This document shows positions 13,061 through 26,200 of a stretch of DNA of 64,000 nt, in pieces. The stretch lies in the NCBI RefSeq assembly GCF_949628215.1, contig NC_134276.1, positions 11,931,690 through 11,995,689 of the forward strand, written 5' to 3'. The DNA comes from Phalacrocorax aristotelis. Its lineage: Eukaryota > Chordata > Aves > Suliformes > Phalacrocoracidae. Each line of letters opens with the position of its first letter. The stretch's first letter is position 1. The notes beneath the pieces are model-generated. The model was given only the letters and a program-made list of their open reading frames with translations, searched no databases and was not told the DNA's origin. Position numbers and translations under genes: made by a program.

Positions 13061-13199
13061 TAAACCCAATTATCCCTTTCCTCCACCTGGCTGGAGGCAG
13101 GGCCCCTCTATTCCTGATCATAGTATTCACTACTTGCTTCTTGTAAATGCGAATCACAAGTGTCTCTGTTAAGATCACAAATAAAATCAGCACTTCTAC

Positions 13200-13934
13200 T
13201 CCTCTATCTGGGGACCTGCTTACTGGAAACTGGAGCAGCAACTTTCCTGGAAGAACCCTGAGTGATTGATTTTCCTTGCAATTCACGTACCCATGCGCCT
13301 AGCGTCAAGGGAGGTTTTCGATCCCATTGCCTCATGTCCTCTCCACAGTCATGCAGGTAAAACCATAGGGTGTCCCATGGTGTATATCCTCTCCTTTGAG
13401 CAAACAGACACTTACTCCTAATGGCTGAAATACTGGTCCATATAGATGGGGAGTAGGACATATCCTCTTTGAGCTGCTGAACCTTCTGGGACAGGTTCTT
13501 CACAGCTGAGATGAGGAAGGAAGAACTATGTGCTTTGTAATCCCGGAGTTTATCAGTCACATTCCCCACCATTGGTGCCTCATCATCTCTTCAGGACATC
13601 ACTGCCAATGAGTGTACATGGGATAATGGTGCACTCCATACAAACTTCCGCCACATGGGTTGTGTGCACTCGGCTTCATCTGGATCTTTGGATGACTGTT
13701 CATTGTCCAGGTCATCACAAATCACCAGAAGCACAGCTAATTCCCTCAGGTACTGGATACCTTTCTCCATGGTGGTCCATTTTCCTGGGCAATATATTAC
13801 ATCTTCTTTGAAGGGACACCTTTCCTTCAGTCCGGACAGGAGTCACCTCCAGAGGCTAAGGGCTTGTGTCCCTTTTCCAATCGCTTTGTCAATGGCCCCT
13901 TCCCTGGAAAGGGATCCCGATTGTCTGGCTTCCT
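13200..13934 (-). pseudogene. Endogenous retrovirus gag remnant
   Basis: A minus-strand frame runs from about 13,820 to 13,204 with a single in-frame TGA at 13,591-13,593. It sits directly upstream of the protease in retroviral order. It includes a Trp-rich stretch (TPWDTLWFYLHDCGEDMRQW) in its C-terminal part. No CCHC zinc knuckle is seen before the frame stops at 13,204. The matching sequence reaches about 13,934, where it meets an LTR fragment. The 5' part of gag and the leader are missing. The gag call rests mainly on position and general wording. Confidence 0.7.
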
Positions 13935-14257
13935 TACTCTCTAATAAGCTGGGGGAAGAAGAAGGAAGGAGGGGACATTTGGAGTGATGGTGTTTGTCTT
14001 CCCAAGTAATCATTACATGTGATGGAGCCCTGCTTTTCTGGAGATGCCTGAACACCTCCCTGCTGGGAAGCAGTGAATGAATTCCTTGTTTTGCTTTGCT
14101 TGTTTGTGTGGCTTCTCTTTACCTATTTAACTGTCTTTGTCTCAACCCATGAGTTTTCTCATTTTTACTCTTCTGATTTTCTCCCCCATCCCACGACAGA
14201 GAGTGAGTGAGCAGCTGTGTGGGGCTTGATTGCTGACTGGGGCTAAACCACAGCAAT
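13935..14257 (+). mobile_element. LTR fragment (R-U5 side), opposite to adjacent gag-pro
   Basis: This belongs to the same LTR family as the element at 58,670-59,231. Shared wording includes gctgggggaaga, tttgtcttcccaagtaa, tggagccctgctttt, gaattccttgttttgctttg, and the end ctaaaccaca. In the family's transcriptional direction (TATA, then GCTGGGGG, then ACCACA end) this piece lies on the plus strand. It starts just after where the TATA box should be and ends at the LTR 3' end. The neighbouring gag-pro is on the minus strand, so the two pieces are not collinear. Confidence 0.7.
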
Positions 14258-17200
14258 AAGGCACAAAACAGTCACAAAGTTCTGCTTTTTATCACAGGCT
14301 ATTATATCATATAAGTCTTTCATATACTGATCAGGTTCCATCCCCAAAATACTCATTTCTATTCCCTTTAGTCTCCATAAATTTTCTTCTCAGATGGTTA
14401 AAAAATTCCTATTTTCTAAGAATTTCTATTTTCTAAGTTCTTTCACATGAGGTCATTTGGGATTTTGTGTCAATTTTGTCTTTCAGTTTAAAACATCTTC
14501 ACTCAGTGACTATTTTCTCCTTTCTCTGGCATGCCTCTCCTCGTGTTTTTATATAGAGCAGCTATATTTCTTGCTAACAAAGCCAAACAAGCCAAAGTCT
14601 TGCCAGATCTTTCTGCATTAGTAGTATAAAATCAGCATGTACTTGCCTTCCATTGCACAAATATGTATGACCAAGTAAAAGAATGGCAATTGAAAATAAG
14701 GACCAAAAATATTGGGGAAAAAGGGGAAGCCACTCAAAAGCCCTGTAAATAGAGATGGGAACATGACAGATGTCTCTGTTCCACAGCCATACTGAGAAAA
14801 AACACAGCAGTAATTTGGTCTGAATCAAAATATAACTGCATTTCTATTCCAATGTTTCCACAAAGTAATCTGGGACAAATAGTTTTGGTTAAAGTGGAAA
14901 TCTCTTATTCAGTCCTAAATGATGTGTTTAATTTGGTTGTCTTTTTGATTATTTGGTCTTTTTCTAGGCCTTGCACTTCACTTTTTGTTTAGAAAAGAGG
15001 TCTTCTTTAGATACCATTTAAGAATTGAGAACTTCATAGGTTTCAGATACACAACGTCAAAACAAACATTTCAGCAATACAGAATGCTTCAGTCTGAAAA
15101 TGTCAAAATTAAATGTTCTGACATTTTCACAATTTATCTTTCTCTTTTACAGTGTTAACTATTTACAGATTCGACATGACCTCACAGTTTGCTTAACTGA
15201 AATGTCTGGTTTTGGCAAAGTTACTAGTCCTCAGAAAATAAAATGGTCCATATCTACCCACTGGATCTGCCTCATCTTACTCTTCATCCTGGGAAAAAAG
15301 GTGGTTGATAGCATTATCTGCAAAATAACAAGTAAAATGGAGATGGTGAAGAGAATTCAGTTGTTATCTGCTTCTCCCAATACAAAAGCTAAGAAACAAC
15401 AAGTGCACGTAGCAGATGGCAGGTTAAAAAAAAAAAAGTCACTGTAGAATTCCTTTGTACAGAATATTATAGAAACTAAAAGGTTTACATGGGCTAGAGG
15501 GATAAATTTATGGAAAAGAAGTCTTAGAGGATGACTAAAAACATAGACATGACCTCTGGCTCAGGAAGTACCCCAGCTGCAAACTGTTGAAGACTAGGAG
15601 AATATTTTGTCGAACTATTGTCATGTGCTTTCTCTGCTCCCTGTGGATGTACTTCTGGAATTTTTCTGAGGAAGGATACTGGGCTAGACAGACCTTTGAT
15701 CTGACCCACTCGTCTGTTCTGAAGCACGTTAGTGCAAATAGCGCAAAGAAACAGAATTAATGAAAGAACCAAGCTTGGCCGCTCTGCCTGTTGAGCACAG
15801 CTGTGTTTCCACAGTACAAACCCTATTAAAAGTGTCACATTTGATGTCTGCAATGCTCTTCTGGGTTCCTACTGAAAAGTGAGCAGCTGCCCTTCTGGGA
15901 GGGTTTAACAACCCAGATATTACCTGTTTTATTTCCCTATTGATAGCTTGTCCTATTGAACTGTTTACTGTACCATATTAGTCTACTTTATATCTTCTCA
16001 TGTAGGGATTCAGATCTGTTGAAAACAGCAGTGCCAAAAAATAAGCAGAAAGCAACCTGCTAAGATCTTAAAGCAAAAGAACAGAAGTGTAGATGGGAAA
16101 AACTAATATAACCTCATTTAGATATTAACTCAATAGCTTTAAGCCCATCAAACACCAATACTTCATATTTCACTTCACTCTGCATTAACATTTAGCACAG
16201 CGTGGGGGTGAAGCTGCTTCTCAAACCCAGCTCTCCCCACTCAATGCTGATTTCACTGAATGCTTTACAGAATGGGGTGGCAGCACCATTCTGCTTTCTC
16301 TTCTAAAATGAGCAGAGAGAAAATTAAACTGATTAAACATTATTTTATGCCTCAGTCCTTTAGTTGGGTTCTTAAGCATCATGGTGACAGCTGTTGGTCT
16401 TACTCAAATACGTAGCCTTGAAAAAGTACTTGAAAATCTGCTCTGTGATACATATGCACTGTGTGGAAATCACTGTCAGTGGAGTCGGAGCCAGTGCATG
16501 GAGCACTGCAAGAACAGTCAGGTCAAGCAGGGGAAATCCCTGTTTTTGTAACACCTGTAACAGTTTCTTCGTTAATTATTACTCAAAAGAATAATTAGTT
16601 TTGCCACTTTCAGAAGCATATTGTGTTCCCAAAGAAAAAGCTAACAACACTCTAATAAGTATAAAAGTGAAAGAGGTTCTCAAGCCTTTGTTCATGGATC
16701 ACTTGCTAGAAGTTTGCAGAGGTAAAAAAACCAGTTGGTACCTCATTCTGATTCCCAGCTGCATTAAAAACTGCAAATATTCAATATTATCAAAATATTA
16801 CTTTCTCTGTCAGCAGCTGCTGATTTTGTTACTGGAAGGGTGCAACACTGTAATTGGGAGTTTATTGTCCATGATGTGGTGACAGAGTTCACAAAAGATT
16901 ACATGGATCACACAACAAAAATCATGGTAAGGTTGCAAAAGAAACATTATGCAATGACTCATTGCTTAAGGGCTACATTAATTAAATATTAATTAGGGTC
17001 TGAAGTGTCATATTGAGAACTACTGAAGTCGCTTAAATTTGTGGCCCCAATTACAGCTACAAAACACTTGGAAATGTGCCCAAAGAGACACAAAACATAC
17101 AGCAGTGTACACAGAAGTACTTGGGCGTAGTTCTTCAACTCAGTGCATGCTATTGCATGAAGGGAGGGAAAATGAGGAAGAAAAATCAGGGTGGAGAATG

Positions 17201-18435
17201 ACATGTAGCTGTAAACATTATGCTACAGAAAGATGCTGCTGTTAGAGGAATAGTGAGAGGCAGGTGGGTGTGGAGAAAGAAGAGGGGTGGTCGCTGTTCA
17301 TAGCAAAGGTGTCAGAGAAGGGGGAAGCCGGGAGAAAGGATGGGCTCAAGATGAAGGAAGCCCATCACTGCCCTGCACTGCAATGGTCTACCCTTGCCTC
17401 TACCCTAGTGCTCACACTTAGGCTGGACGTTCCCCAGTAAGGCTGGAATTCATTTTCATCCTAAAGAAGAGGTCTAAAATAAGTCAGGTGTTGGAGCAGC
17501 AACTGGGAAGCTGATCCTGGTGGTTTACTCTGAAGGGGCGAGTCATATTGACACAGCATTGGCTTCTAGGTGAGTGTTCAGAAAGACCCACCTGGGTCCC
17601 TTGTTTCACCAGGTGAAGGTCCCTTGTTTCATCTCATTCCAAAATTCTCATTCTGTAAAATGAGAATAGCTCCCCTCCTTCCTAAAGAATTTTGTGACGG
17701 TAAATAAATGCCTGAATATTCTAAAATGACTGCCTGAAACAAAGAGGTATGAAAAGCTATATGGAAAATCTCAGAAGGAAATTAATAATTTTTGTTTTCA
17801 GAGCAGGTTTTTAAAGTTTTACAGCAATAAGGAATGGTGGTCATTCACTGAATGGGGGAAAAGCAAGACATTGTATAGCTGCTCATGAAAAAGGTCCTAT
17901 AGGGAAAGAAAATGTCTTTGGTAATGCATGTGATAATTTAAAACTGTGTAATAAGGTAGCTGGACAAGAAGTCTGACTTAGGGTTGTGCATTGTTTCATT
18001 TTTCAGTGCTAGTCTTGCAATTTTAATAACATTCATTTACTTCTGACTGTGTAACACACATCAGAGAGATCTCAGATCACTAAATGACAGAGCATCCGCT
18101 CCTTAATTGATCTAAAATATGCAGTAGGTCTTTGCAAATGGTATGATGCAGTTTTTTGAAAGTACCTTTTTGTTAAGGTACTATCAAATGCTTCAGAGGT
18201 TTGTATCTCAGTAAGCATATTGGGCATTGAAATTACTGGTTGCTTCATTGTAACTTTATGCACCAGATAGCTCACAAGTACAATGGTAGGGCTGATGAAT
18301 CCAAGTTTTTCTCATATGTACACATACATATACAGACAAACACACATGCAGGTACTTGCACACACACCCCGCACCACCTCTGTCATTATAACTCTCTCTT
18401 TGCCTGAGTCTCTCTCATTGAGGGTATTTTAGACT
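14258..18435. other. Intergenic, nothing recognised
   Basis: AT-rich sequence without a supported gene, RNA or repeat. Short frames (for example 15,100-15,447 and 16,601-16,882) lack recognisable domains. Confidence 0.45.
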
Positions 18436-18439
18436 TTCA

Positions 18440-18715
18440 AAAGAACATCAGTGATGTTCTCCTGCATTTTGTTTCTCTTTAAAAATGTTTTCCTTTGCCA
18501 TTTCCCCCCAGTTCAGTGGCCTCTGCAAACTTGACAAGAGGGCACACTTTGTCACATCCTCCAGACTGTTGGTAAAGATGCTAAATGGGACAGGTCCCAT
18601 GACAGACCCCTGCAGTATCTTACTTGTTAATGGCCTCCAAGGTAGAGTGTGACCCATTAAACCAGTTTTTAGTTTTACTCCCATCCAGATCATAGTGCCT
18701 TAACTTGAATCATGC
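18440..18715 (-). repeat. Decayed CR1 LINE reverse transcriptase piece
   Basis: The minus-strand frame 18,448-18,693 contains ILQGSVMGPVPFSIFTNSLE, a worn version of the LINE RT block PQGSVLGP..FxIFxNDL. It lacks the following F/YADD catalytic box and has diverged far from the CR1 copies at 36 kb, so it is an older insertion. Confidence 0.65.
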
Positions 18716-21700
18716 TTGTTTTATTCACCTTCCTTTACACAGTCCTATGTAACCAATATCAAAAGTCTTGTGTGACAAAGACACATATAGGTGTATATAG
18801 GAATTTGTGTTCTCCTAGGAGACAAAGTAAGTTGCATCCTAAAAAATGTCCTTACAATAACTGTAAGTAGTCTTATTAATGTGATGATTGTGAGAATGTT
18901 GTGAGACACAAAAATCCAGGTTCACATTGCACAGGAACACAAGAGGATGACAGTCATTAGCAGAGAAGATGAAAGAAAAGAAAAAAGACAGTGAGCACTA
19001 ATTCTCTGCTGCCCATCATTATTTCAGGGAAACTGGACACTTTCCAAAGCCAGGCAGTTTGTGCATTGCTATGCAGCAATGAAAAAGCCATTTGGGGTCG
19101 GCAGTAACTGTAAAATAAATGGACAGCAAAGGAATCCCTCATTACTCAGCTTGACTGGAGACAGAAGAATACTTGATGATGGCTTTTATATTCAGTCCCT
19201 GAAGGTCACCACAATTAAAACCAAGCCAGGATGATGATGGCTAATGGGATGCCACTGAGATTCAATCATTATGTAGAATTTCATGGTATGTGAAGTCAGA
19301 GCCAGTAACACATTTCTGTGGTCTAATTAAAAACAATAATGGAAATTTAATGAACACTGTTAGTGTAAAGGCAGAAATCTGTATTAAAAAATTGTCCTAA
19401 CAAGAGAAGATGGAACATTTGTGAGAGCCGAAGAAAAGCCCAGCTGGCCGAAGGATCAAAAGGTCAAACATATTTCACTATTGCTTTTAGTTTCCTGTAG
19501 GAATTATAAACAGAAGGATCTTTGAGAAACTTGGTGCAAGAAAAATAACTTTAGCAGCACCTGAAACTATAGTGGGCAAAGGTATTTCAGTGGCATCCAC
19601 TGTAGCCTGAAAGAAGAAATTGCTCACTTCTCTGGGTGAAACGTATTAACCTCTAACAGGCAGTGAGTTAATAAAAATGACTTAAGACTTCTTTCTGGTC
19701 TTAAACTCTGAATCTATGAATACCAGACGACATCTGTGTAAGGCCAACTGCTTGTCATTCATACTGTGATCCTCTTTCCTAAAGTATTAAAAGGACAATG
19801 TTCTTTTTCTCTAACTGCCCACTTGCACATCTTAAAAGAGTTTGTAATCATATGCCAGAGACTTTGCAAGTTGTTGCTAACCTCTGGATGACCTACTTGG
19901 AAGCTGTGAACTTGGCATACGTGCACAGAATTGCAGCAATGCCGCTACCAGCACATGATAAAACTGGCAATATGACTAGGCCCTGGTTCTTTCATTTTTA
20001 CCAAGTCCTTCGTTCCAAAATATGGATTTCACATAAATCCTGTAGCTCTCACAGCTTTGTCATGACAAAAACAGCGACAGTGACTACAAAATGTGAGCTC
20101 TGATTTATTCCCATCACAAGACACAGAGGCAGCAAGGGCATCTTTGAATGAAACAATTCCTTATTCACAAAGCTTTGAGCACATACTAACATGAAAACAT
20201 CTTCCACAAGGTAGGGAGCAAAATGTAAGCTCCTCTTAGGACGCAGAAGAAGGAATGGCTTTCCAAAAGCCAAGATGGATGGGAAGAGTAACAGGCAGAG
20301 AGAGGGAAAGTTGTTGGGAAATCCTCTCTCGGTGCTCAGGCATTGGCATTAGGGAAAGCACCCCGGGCCTCTCCCTGACTGCAGAAATCAGCTGCTTCCC
20401 TGGAAGGTCTGAGGGGCTTTATTGCCCTGCTGCAGCCCCAATCAGAGGAGTCTGCAACTTGTGCGATGCCAACAGCTTTCTACTTGCACCTCTGCTGCTC
20501 TTCCCTGCAGCACTGCAGTCTGCTGGTCACTTTTCTGTGAAGCTGTGCACCTTCATACCCCAAGGATGCTGGGGCAGAGTTTTGTACCCCTCTATTCAAA
20601 ATGCTGTCATCCTCCCAGCTTGGCACTCCCAGTTCTGGACTACAGCATCGGATGCATTGGATTTCTCATGAGAAGCAATTGCTACCACTGTGCGAACCAC
20701 CCTTTTTGGCTTTTTATCCCTTTTCACCCTTTGTTTTGGAACTTTTAGTGTAAAACATTATGTTAGGGAATGTGTAGTGCCTAGGAGATGCCAATAGGAG
20801 ATAGCGGTGTCTTACATAGCCAAGAAGCATTGCTCAGTAATACATTTGAAAAAAGCTGAGGACCCAGTTAGCATGGACACCACATGCGTAATCAAAATAT
20901 GCTCTGAGCAGTTTGATTAATGTAATGAGTAAGGGTGACTAATAAAGAGGTGTAGTGCATCAGGGTGAAACCACAGAGTTACTGTACGAAGAATATCTGG
21001 GAGGGATCACCAGCTGCACTGGAGAGGAAGACTGTCTGGGAATGCCCACCACCAGAACCACCACCACTGCTTCACCTCCCAGCTAACTGCCATGGAAAAT
21101 TCGCTTTTCTTTTTCCTTTCCCATATCGCTTTTCTCCTTCCTTTTCCCTTTTCTCTTTTCCCCTTTCTTAAATCTGTGGGTTTTTTAGCCTTTCCTTGAA
21201 AATGGCCATTCACACCAGAGCTGATGCCCCTTGGTTCTTTATATCATCAGTCATATCCAGACACACTCTCTGTAAAACATCCATGTGGGTTTTGTTAGAT
21301 AAAACAGCTGGGTAATCAATCACTTCAGTGATTCATTGCTGGTGCCTGGGGTGCCTAGGTTTTCCACTTTTAGGTTTGTAATGATTTAATCTGAATTAAC
21401 ACCTAACAAGCCTAAAAGTTCTTCCTTCTTCTTGTCTGTCTTTTCTGCATTTAAAAACTCTAATCCACAAAATGCCGAGTCTTTTTCCCTGAGCCAAACA
21501 CTTCTTCTTTCAAAAAACTGTCCTCTCTGCCTCTCTTACCTTCATCTAACAGCCTGGAAGAATACTTACTGGATAGTTACTACCAGTCATCTCTGCAAAC
21601 TCTTTTATTACCCATAACATTTTCAGTGTAAGGTTTAGAATAATTCCTTATAGTAACTTCAGATGGTGAAAAATGGGATGGAATTCTTTATAATGTATAC

Positions 21701-22735
21701 TTGTAAAACTGCAATCTTGGCATTTTTAATATCACCTCAAAATCCTGCTATACTTTACCAAGGCTATTGTAGGAGGCAGCATGCACCAGTAGAAAAGGCA
21801 GTGTACTAAGACTCAAAAATGCTGGTATCTATTCCTGTCTGCATGACTCCCTTTTCTGTGGTTTCTGGCAAGATATTCCACCTCTGTGCCTTAGTTTCTG
21901 TGGTACTTTATTTGTGGTAAAGAGAGCATTGTCCTCACTGTTGTCTGCAAAGTATTTTGACTCTAGACATGAGACAGGATTTAGCTAAGTATAAGTGGGT
22001 TTTGTCAGATCCAGTTTGTTAACAATTAAATCTTTATTAACAAATAGGTCCTAAAATTAGACCATTGTGAGGTCAGCTTATTTCATTTCACCAAATCTAG
22101 GAATTTGGTGACAGTGGAGGAGGGAAGCTGCTGGAAGCTGCGTGGTGGGGTGCCCAGTAAGGTTCTGCTACTGCTCTTTTATACAATCAGTGCAAATGAA
22201 ACATTCCCAATTTCCAGCTAATTATTAGGACTGTGGGTTATTCCACCCATTTTACCCATCTAGAGAGTAGCAGTCTCAGACATCTGATTTCCTGCTCTAG
22301 TTGAGGAGAGAGACAGATTCCTTGAAGAGCAGTCCCTCCAACTGTTAGGACACTACCCTGCACAATGACATCTTTATCTGGTACCTTATCTACTAAGCAT
22401 ACTGTAACTGCAATGTCCTGGCATTATACATACAGTTTTGTAGTTATATTTCTTTGGTTGCTCATAACCTTTTTGAGAAAAATTAGTCTGCTGAAATCCT
22501 ACTTCTCAGCTGGTTTCAAGAGATGTTCTCTTGGGTGACTGCAGACTTTCTATTATTCCTTAAATTTATGATTTGACATTTTATGTTGTTGATTTTTTTC
22601 CCATTTCTAGTACCTTGAATCTAAAAATCACCTACTTCTTTATTGTGTGATATCCTGAACCTCCTCTATATTAAGCACTTCCCATAACATGATGTCATAA
22701 GCAAGTTTTGTCAGCACATTTCCACAATAAAATGA
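18716..22735. other. Intergenic; pyrimidine-rich tract
   Basis: No supported gene. A strongly strand-biased C/T tract runs at about 21,104-21,170. The 138-codon frame at 20,255-20,671 is Cys/Ser/Leu-rich with no domain I recognise and no coding support beyond its length. Confidence 0.45.
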
Positions 22736-22739
22736 TGTG

Positions 22740-23290
22740 AAAATATTTAAGAAATCAGTCACTGGGCTACTCCTTGAGGAACTCCACTCCTCACCTTCCT
22801 CCACTCAGTACATTCCCCTTCAAAAGAATCTACAACTATCTCTCCTCTAACTAATTCCTGATTCACCTGAAATTTCTTCTGCTAATCTGCATCTTCTCCA
22901 GTTTCCCATTTGGTGTGGTAGGCCAGACAGATGACACCGATGGCATTTCTTTTGTCTAGAAAATGAGTTAGCAAAGAAGGATGTCAGACTATTCAAATGT
23001 GATTCACATTTAGTAAACCCAAGTTGCAAGTTATCTCATTCTCCATTTTTTCATTGCCTCTGGTTTCTTTTTTCATCAAAACATGCATCATGGGCCCTGA
23101 GGGCACTAATAGACCTTAATTGCCCTGACCAGCCTTGCCTGAGGCCTCCACCCACCCCTTACAGCTCCTCCAGGAACCCCCACCCCTGGCTGTTCCCTAA
23201 CAATATGTTCTTAAACTTCTCATACTTTTGAGATCAGAATAATGGACCTGTAATTATATAAATACCACTTTTAACCAGCCTTAAATAACA
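22740..23290 (-). repeat. Possible ancient CR1-like remnant with GC-rich insert
   Basis: Plus-strand words such as ctccttgaggaactccactc and the block near 23,010 (tttagtaaacccaagttg) resemble reverse-strand wording of old avian CR1/L3-type RT sequence. A C-rich stretch at about 23,085-23,210 interrupts it and differs in base composition. The match is from memory and weak. Confidence 0.35.
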
Positions 23291-26200
23291 TTACTGCATT
23301 TTCATGCTTTCCCTGACTTGAGATCTGTGTTGGAAGTACTGCTATTAGACCAATTGCTTTGTGTATTCTCAGGTCTCTTTACAAAGGAATCTAACAGAGG
23401 TGACACTCTCCCCTGACATGGAGTCATCAATCTCTGACATTTTTATGTGCACCTCAGTTCTGGTAATTTTTATTTCTATATTCTTAATCACAGAGCTGTC
23501 CTGCCTTTGCCCATATGCTCAGTGTCATCGTCTTTACTAACAACTAAGAAGCACAACAATTAATGCTTCATCAGAAAACTTCTTTCTGTAGATCCACATT
23601 CAGTTAGGTCATTAGGTACATGCCTAACATAAAGGCCAGGGGGAAAATTTGCATGTTTCAACACTTCACTCTATTAGACACTTGCACCCAGTTGCCAAGC
23701 TTGCTGTCACAAGATTAGTGACTTTCTGCACTTCAGCTCACAAAATGTAGTCTTCAGGCATCTCAAGGAGCTGACACAGGTGTCAAGAGACACTTTCCAA
23801 GGCTAAATATTGGAGCTTGCATTTTAATACAGTACATTATTACAGGCAAATATTCTCATCTAGCCGCTATGCACCATATGGTTATCTAGTTTCAAGCAGA
23901 TTGCTAACCCCAGACTGCCTTAATGCAAATAAATCATGGCATTCTCTTAATATATTGGAGACTGCATCTGTTATCCTGCACCTGTCACTACTGCAGCAAC
24001 AGAATGATTTATGGTTCTAAACTTCAGCTCGTTACGAAATGGCATATGGATAGACACACGTGCCACCATCAGTTTGGGGGACAGATGGAAACGTAGCACT
24101 GTCATAAACTTCCGACACTATTTCCCAATAATATCAAAACTCTCTGATGGACAGTTCTTTTGAGAAACACACCTAGAAGCAGGTTGCTTACCAACATCTG
24201 AATGTTTCTTTGATAACTGGAACAATACTTAACATCTGCTGGTTTAACTTGTCATACATGACATGAGGTCCATTTAAAACATTTGTCCATACTGGAGAAA
24301 TTAAGATCAGTACATAGCTTTAGAGTACAAACAAGAAAAGAACTTCTCTAATTATTTGTTGTTTGCAACTCAGTTTAAAGGTGATTTTAAGGGAATTGCT
24401 TGCAAGTGTGTATATACATATACACACAGCTTACAGAAAACAGACATACTAATTTTTCAAGAACCAGTAATGAAATATATTCATAACTTGGTGAATAAAA
24501 AACAACTGCAACTTGCTTTTAAGTTGCTCCTTCTTAAAGATAGGATGAATTTCACCTAACTTTACCAATCTAATATAAACATGAGCGTTTTGTGACCCTA
24601 TGGACAATGAAGGGGAAGTACTCCCATTTTAAAATAGTTGTCAGAGATAACTACCTCTTAAGTACTTAAGTGCAGAAAACATTTTTGTACTATGTGCCAA
24701 AATTTTATCATATAAAAGAAGATCATCCCCAAGACTTCTCTAAACATTAAGGTTAGGAATTAGCATGGCTTGTTCAAATTAAATTATTCATTCACCTGCT
24801 TGCCCTATTGTTTTTCACAAACTCCTTGCCCTAGCTTCCATCTACCAGTTGACTGTACTATCACATATCACCAAGAAACTCTTACTGATGTCTGGTCTTT
24901 TCACAGTGTTTAAACATAACTGCAAATAATTTCAATTACATCATGGAAAGTATTCACGTAGCTCGAAATATTACCAAACACTTTGAAGACATTTACTTGG
25001 AAGGGTCTTGTTTTTTCCTGTTCTCTCATTTCAGCTTTCAGAATTGCCACACTGTATGCTTGGAGAGCAGCAGAATATGGTTTTCTTCATTTTCATATAA
25101 CACCTTAAAGAGCAAGATGAGATGGATGAAAAATGCATTTCTGCATGGTTTTTCTTCTCTCTCATGGCCAAATTTGAGCATCTGAATTTCTAGTGCCTAA
25201 TAATATTATACATCAGTACAGGCAGACTATTTTTGATTGTGCTTTTCATTCGTACCAAGGGTCTGTAAATGCCACCTGATCTGGTCAGAAATTTTCTGTA
25301 ACACATTGTTGTACTGGAGTGTTTCATTCACATTACTTGTTTGATGGATACTTGCCTGGCTTCCTGCTAGCTCACCTGCTTCCTCATCAGCCCACAAGAG
25401 ACTAAAAAAAACCTTATTCCTCAGCTTTTCAGCTCTGTGACTGCACAGGATTAAACATGATAGCTAAATTCACTGTTTCTTCAGAAAATTGCTGGCTGAC
25501 TAATGAAAGACCATGCACTTGAGTAGTTACCTCTACATTCAGGTTCTTAAGAGCTTCATCCTGTCCCAAAAAAGAAAGCCTGTTGGACCCCCAACTCCAA
25601 AGTTCTCAGACTCTATCAGAGGCTACCAAGCAGGATATTGTGAGACAGGAGCCTTCCAGATCCCTGGAGTGTATCTGCAGCTACATATTGAGGAATTTTG
25701 GCTCCATTAAAATTTCTGGCATATTAACTTCTTGCCCCAGTTCTCAGAACTATTTTTCATAGATGTCGAATTTGCTTTTTCAGCAAGCTGTGAACTAGAC
25801 ACCTTGCACTAACAGATGTTACTATACATCTCAGTAGACAGCTCACAGCTCGCTAGAGTTTTTATATTTGTTTGATGTTGCAAGATTTGCAGGTCTTTAG
25901 ATGTGCAAAATTGTGGCTAGGGTACTTAACAGGATTTTCAAAAAGGCCTATGGACATCTAGTTCCACTGATTTCAAATGTGCTTTTGCATTCTAAATATT
26001 GAAAACATTTGTGAAGTTACTATTATTGCCTCTGTGGCAAATATTCTGCAACAGAGGACAACGCTCCCTAGATTAGAGTTTTTTTACAGTCTTTTTATAT
26101 TATAAGAACTATTGATGTTCTACAGTTGAGCTTTAGAGCCTAGAAGATATTTCAAATGCACAATTATTGTCAAATTGTTAGCAAATTATCACTGCTTTCT

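Noticed and set aside
20255..20671. 138-codon plus-strand frame
   Set aside because: No domain, no splice context and overlapped by another frame (20,422-20,748). Probably chance in a slightly GC-richer stretch.
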